Below the pieces are notes generated by a model. It saw only the letters and a program-made list of their open reading frames with translations, was not told the DNA's origin and made no database searches. A DNA stretch of 7,938 bases, from contig CAHJWV010000745.1 of NCBI GenBank assembly GCA_903643055.1, positions 1 to 7,938 on the forward strand, given 5' to 3'. Made by a program: the position numbers and the translations under genes. Below are positions 5,735 to 7,938 of this stretch, in pieces (the first letter of the stretch is position 1; every line of letters starts with the position of its first letter). This DNA comes from Burkholderiales bacterium (GTDB taxonomy: Bacteria; Pseudomonadota; Gammaproteobacteria; Burkholderiales; Burkholderiaceae).

Positions 5735-6793
5735 ATGTCCGAGAGACTTTCTTCGCTGGCCTCAATCCCGGCCCTGCCTTCTGCTTTGCCCGATGCCGAC
5801 CCGCTGTCGCTGACCCAGATCCGCCGCACCGCCGAGCGGCTGGCGGGCAAGGTGCTGACGACGCCTGTCTGGCGCTGGCAGACAGGCATCGTTCAACAAG
5901 TCCTGAGCCCGGCCACCGAGGTGTGGCTGAAGCTGGAGCTGTGGCAGAACACCGGCACCTTCAAGCTGCGTGGTGCCCTCAACTGCGCCGAGGCACTCGA
6001 TGCCGATGCCAAGCGGCGCGGCCTGGTGGCCTTCAGTGCCGGCAACCATGCGATCGCTGCGGCCTATGCCGCGCGCGTAGCCGGCAGCGCCATCAAGGTG
6101 GTGATGATTCAGCATGCGAGCCCGGCGCGCATCGCGGCCTGCCGTGCCTTGGGTGCCGAAGTGATCCTGCAGCCGACCGTGCGCGAAGCCGCTGAACTGG
6201 CCGACCGCATCGTGGCCAACGAAGGCCGCACGATGCTGCACCCGTTCGACGGCCCGTTGACCTCGCAAGGCACCGCCACCGTCGGCCTCGAATTTATGCA
6301 GCAGGTGGACGGCCTGCAGGCGGTCATCGTGCCGGTGGGCGGCGGCGGGCTGATCTCCGGCATCGCCGCGGCGGTGAAGCAGATCAATCCGCATTGCGCG
6401 GTGTATGGCGTCGAGCCTTTCGGGGCCGATTCGATGACACGCAGCTTCGAAGCGAATGCTCCGGTGACGCTGGACCGCGTCGACACCGTGGCCGACAGCC
6501 TCGGCGCACCGTTTGCAATCCCCTACAGCTACGGCGTGTGCCGGCAATTCGTCGATGAGATGCTGCGCGTGTCCGATGACGCGATCTGCGAAGCGATGCA
6601 TTTCATGCACCGCGACATGAAGCTGGTTTCGGAGCCGGCCACCGCCACCGCGGCCGCCGCCTTGCTCGGCCCGCTGCGCGAGCGGCTCGATGGCCAGCGT
6701 GTCGGGTTGATCGTCTGCGGCTCCAACATCGATGCGGCCCGCTTTGCCGAACTGGCCAAGCGCGGCGAGGCGATTGCGGCGGCGCGCGGCTGA
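5735..6793 (+). CDS. PLP-dependent threonine/serine dehydratase-like enzyme (fold type II)
   Basis: A 352-residue cytoplasmic enzyme of the serine/threonine dehydratase family. The best guess is deamination of L-threonine or L-serine (or another beta-hydroxy amino acid) to the 2-oxo acid and ammonia. Visible motifs: the PLP lysine K77 in TFKLRGALN; FSAGNHA (100-106), which cradles the substrate carboxylate; the PLP-phosphate loop GGGGL (202-206); VEPFGADSM; and a C-terminal CGSNID (328-333), whose Ser330 should face the pyridine nitrogen. No ACT-like regulatory domain follows, so it resembles the short catabolic type (TdcB-like, about 330 residues) rather than biosynthetic IlvA of about 500. 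About 20 extra residues precede the core. The ATG is chosen because GGAG lies 6 bases upstream; an upstream in-frame TTG (5609), inside priA, lacks support. It begins 106 bases after priA and may have its own promoter. Threo-3-hydroxyaspartate or phenylserine dehydratase, or a racemase, are alternatives. Confidence 0.85.
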   Translation: MSERLSSLASIPALPSALPDADPLSLTQIRRTAERLAGKVLTTPVWRWQTGIVQQVLSPATEVWLKLELWQNTGTFKLRGALNCAEALDADAKRRGLVAFSAGNHAIAAAYAARVAGSAIKVVMIQHASPARIAACRALGAEVILQPTVREAAELADRIVANEGRTMLHPFDGPLTSQGTATVGLEFMQQVDGLQAVIVPVGGGGLISGIAAAVKQINPHCAVYGVEPFGADSMTRSFEANAPVTLDRVDTVADSLGAPFAIPYSYGVCRQFVDEMLRVSDDAICEAMHFMHRDMKLVSEPATATAAAALLGPLRERLDGQRVGLIVCGSNIDAARFAELAKRGEAIAAARG

Positions 6794-6819
6794 CGGCGTC
6801 GAGCGGCAGGTGAGCCGGG

Positions 6820-6839
6820 ATGGTTGGAGAGCCAACCGT
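6820..6839. terminator. Hairpin downstream of the dehydratase gene
   Basis: GGTTGG (6822-6827) pairs perfectly with CCAACC (6832-6837) across an AGAG tetraloop, and A-T and G-T pairs extend the stem. It begins 27 bases after the dehydratase stop codon, in the gap between two convergent genes, which is the expected place for a terminator. The following bases (TTGCATG) contain no real T-run, so it may need Rho or may only protect the 3' end. Confidence 0.4.
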
Positions 6840-6853
6840 TGCATGCGGCACCC

Positions 6854-6888
6854 CGCGTGGGGATTGCACTGGTCATCAGCCCCACGCG
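6854..6888. terminator. Second, 9-bp inverted repeat between convergent genes
   Basis: CGCGTGGGG (6854-6862) and CCCCACGCG (6880-6888) are exact complements around a 17-base loop, about 20 bases past the reductase stop on the minus strand. Being symmetric, it could serve both convergent transcripts as a bidirectional terminator or barrier. No T-tract on either side, hence modest confidence. Confidence 0.4.
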
Positions 6889-6907
6889 CGAAGCCCGCGC
6901 GTCAATG

Positions 6908-7938
6908 TCAGACCAGCAAGCCCGGCACCTGCGTTGCCAGCGCCTGTCGCTGCGACGTGGCGGTGCCCAGCAGCGCAAAGCCGAGCAGCTGCCCATCGCC
7001 GCTGTGAAAACGGGCATCGCAGCCGTCATCGCTTTCGGTCACCGTCCAGGCGCCGGAAGCATCGAGCGGCGGCGGGCACACGACCGTCGGGCAGGCCGGC
7101 GTCTTCACGGTCACCGGCATGGCCGGATAGATGACCGGCGTCGGCGTGCCGGCCAGCGTGGCGGCCAGCGCGCGGGCCTGCTGCATGATCGGCATCACAT
7201 AGGGCAGCGTGTGGCCGTCGACCTCGGCGCAATCGCCCAGCGCATGCACCCGAGCCGCGCTGGTGCCGAGCAGCCGGTTGGTGACGACGCCGCGGTTCAC
7301 CGTGATGCCAGCCTCGGCGGCCAATGCGGTGCGCGGGCGCAGCCCGACGGCCGACAGCACGCGGTCGGCCGCCAGCGTGCTGCCATCGCTCAGGCTCAAC
7401 TCGAAGCCGCCTTGCGGATCGCTGCCGCGCTGGACCTGGCTGATCGACACCCCGAAGCGAAACTGCACACCGGCCGCTTCCAGGCGCTCGCGCAGCCGCG
7501 TGCTGGCGGCCTGTGGCAGCAGCCGCGGCAAAGCGCGCTCAGCCAGGTCGATCACGGTCGGCTTCACGCCGCGCGCCAGCAGGTCGTTCGCGAACTCGCA
7601 GCCGATCAGGCCGGCTCCGAGGATGGCCACGCTGTGCGCGCCTTCCAGCCGTTCGGCAAAGCGGCCGTAGTCATCGAGGTCGTTGACCGACATCACGTCG
7701 GCCGCGCCATCGCCTTGCAGCGGCACGTGGATCGGGTCGGCACCCAGCGCCAGCACCAGGTCGCGGTAGGGAATGCGCGTGCCGTCGTCGAGTTCAATGG
7801 CGTGCGCTGCGGTGTCGATGCGGCGCAGCGTGCGTTGCGCATGCACGGTGGCATTCAGTTCGGCGGCCATCTTGTCGGCTGGCTTCATCACCAGCGTCGC
7901 GGCGGTCTTTTTGCCGGCCAGTGCGTTCGACAGCATCG
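6908..7938 (-). CDS. rubB: Rubredoxin-NAD(+) reductase, RubB/AlkT family (partial, N-terminus outside window)
   Basis: An FAD-dependent pyridine-nucleotide-disulfide-type reductase that passes electrons from NADH to rubredoxin, which can feed alkane hydroxylases or oxidative-stress systems. The frame is open through the right edge. The Met whose codon is the complement of 7934-7936 is probably internal, because it falls at the conserved SKPMLS region of the Pseudomonas protein; about 45-50 residues, including the first FAD-binding GxGxxG, should lie beyond the window. Counting from that Met (342 residues visible): YRDLVLALGADPI (57-69), the NAD-binding GAGLIG in ILGAGLIGCEFAND (105-118), SAVGLRPRT, the second FAD motif ALGDCAEVDG (with D235), and YPAMPVTVKTPACP near the C-terminus, a strong family signature. 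It is convergent with the dehydratase. No rubredoxin gene is visible in the window. Confidence 0.88.
   Translation of the reverse strand, partial: MLSNALAGKKTAATLVMKPADKMAAELNATVHAQRTLRRIDTAAHAIELDDGTRIPYRDLVLALGADPIHVPLQGDGAADVMSVNDLDDYGRFAERLEGAHSVAILGAGLIGCEFANDLLARGVKPTVIDLAERALPRLLPQAASTRLRERLEAAGVQFRFGVSISQVQRGSDPQGGFELSLSDGSTLAADRVLSAVGLRPRTALAAEAGITVNRGVVTNRLLGTSAARVHALGDCAEVDGHTLPYVMPIMQQARALAATLAGTPTPVIYPAMPVTVKTPACPTVVCPPPLDASGAWTVTESDDGCDARFHSGDGQLLGFALLGTATSQRQALATQVPGLLV

Noticed and set aside
5762..6844. A 360-codon minus-strand frame opposite the dehydratase gene
   Set aside because: Low-complexity Arg/Gln/His/Gly-rich composition with no motif; it is explained by the GC-skewed third positions of the real gene.

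Overview
The window is GC-rich chromosomal DNA from a betaproteobacterium, most likely of order Burkholderiales (Comamonadaceae or the Leptothrix/Rubrivivax/Roseateles group). This rests on base composition, the style of the encoded proteins and the hemE-priA adjacency; no rRNA or other marker is present to settle it. The content is almost entirely conserved housekeeping and metabolic genes. I see no mobile element, CRISPR array, phage gene, tRNA or rRNA.

Layout, left to right. Minus strand: the start of an unidentified exported protein or lipoprotein (1-135, running off the left edge); a CreB-type response regulator (226-954); and cysteine synthase A, cysK (1057-1977). A 129-base divergent region separates cysK from the plus-strand genes. 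Plus strand: hemE, uroporphyrinogen decarboxylase (2107-3198); a 360-base gene-free AT-richer island (3199-3558); priA, primosomal helicase (3559-5628); and a fold-type II PLP threonine/serine dehydratase-like enzyme (5735-6793). Converging on it from the right edge, minus strand, is most of a rubredoxin-NAD(+) reductase of the RubB/AlkT family (6908-7938), truncated at its N-terminus by the window end.

The genes do not form one pathway. They cover signal transduction, cysteine synthesis, heme synthesis, replication restart, amino-acid deamination and electron transfer to rubredoxin. Every intergenic gap holds either a credible Shine-Dalgarno sequence or GC-rich hairpins.

The part most worth attention is the hemE-priA island. 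It carries one perfect DnaA box (TTATCCACA, 3450-3458), one 8/9 box (3263-3271), a full match to the IHF consensus (3340-3352), an AT-rich tract, and a priA leader with two mutually exclusive inverted repeats. This resembles a chromosomal DnaA-binding locus (datA/DARS-like) or DnaA-linked control of priA, but that reading is inference. Second, PriA has room for only about 35-40 residues between its 3'-end-binding domain and helicase core, so it seems to lack most of the winged-helix domain of E. coli PriA. I found no strong evidence of a wholly new system.
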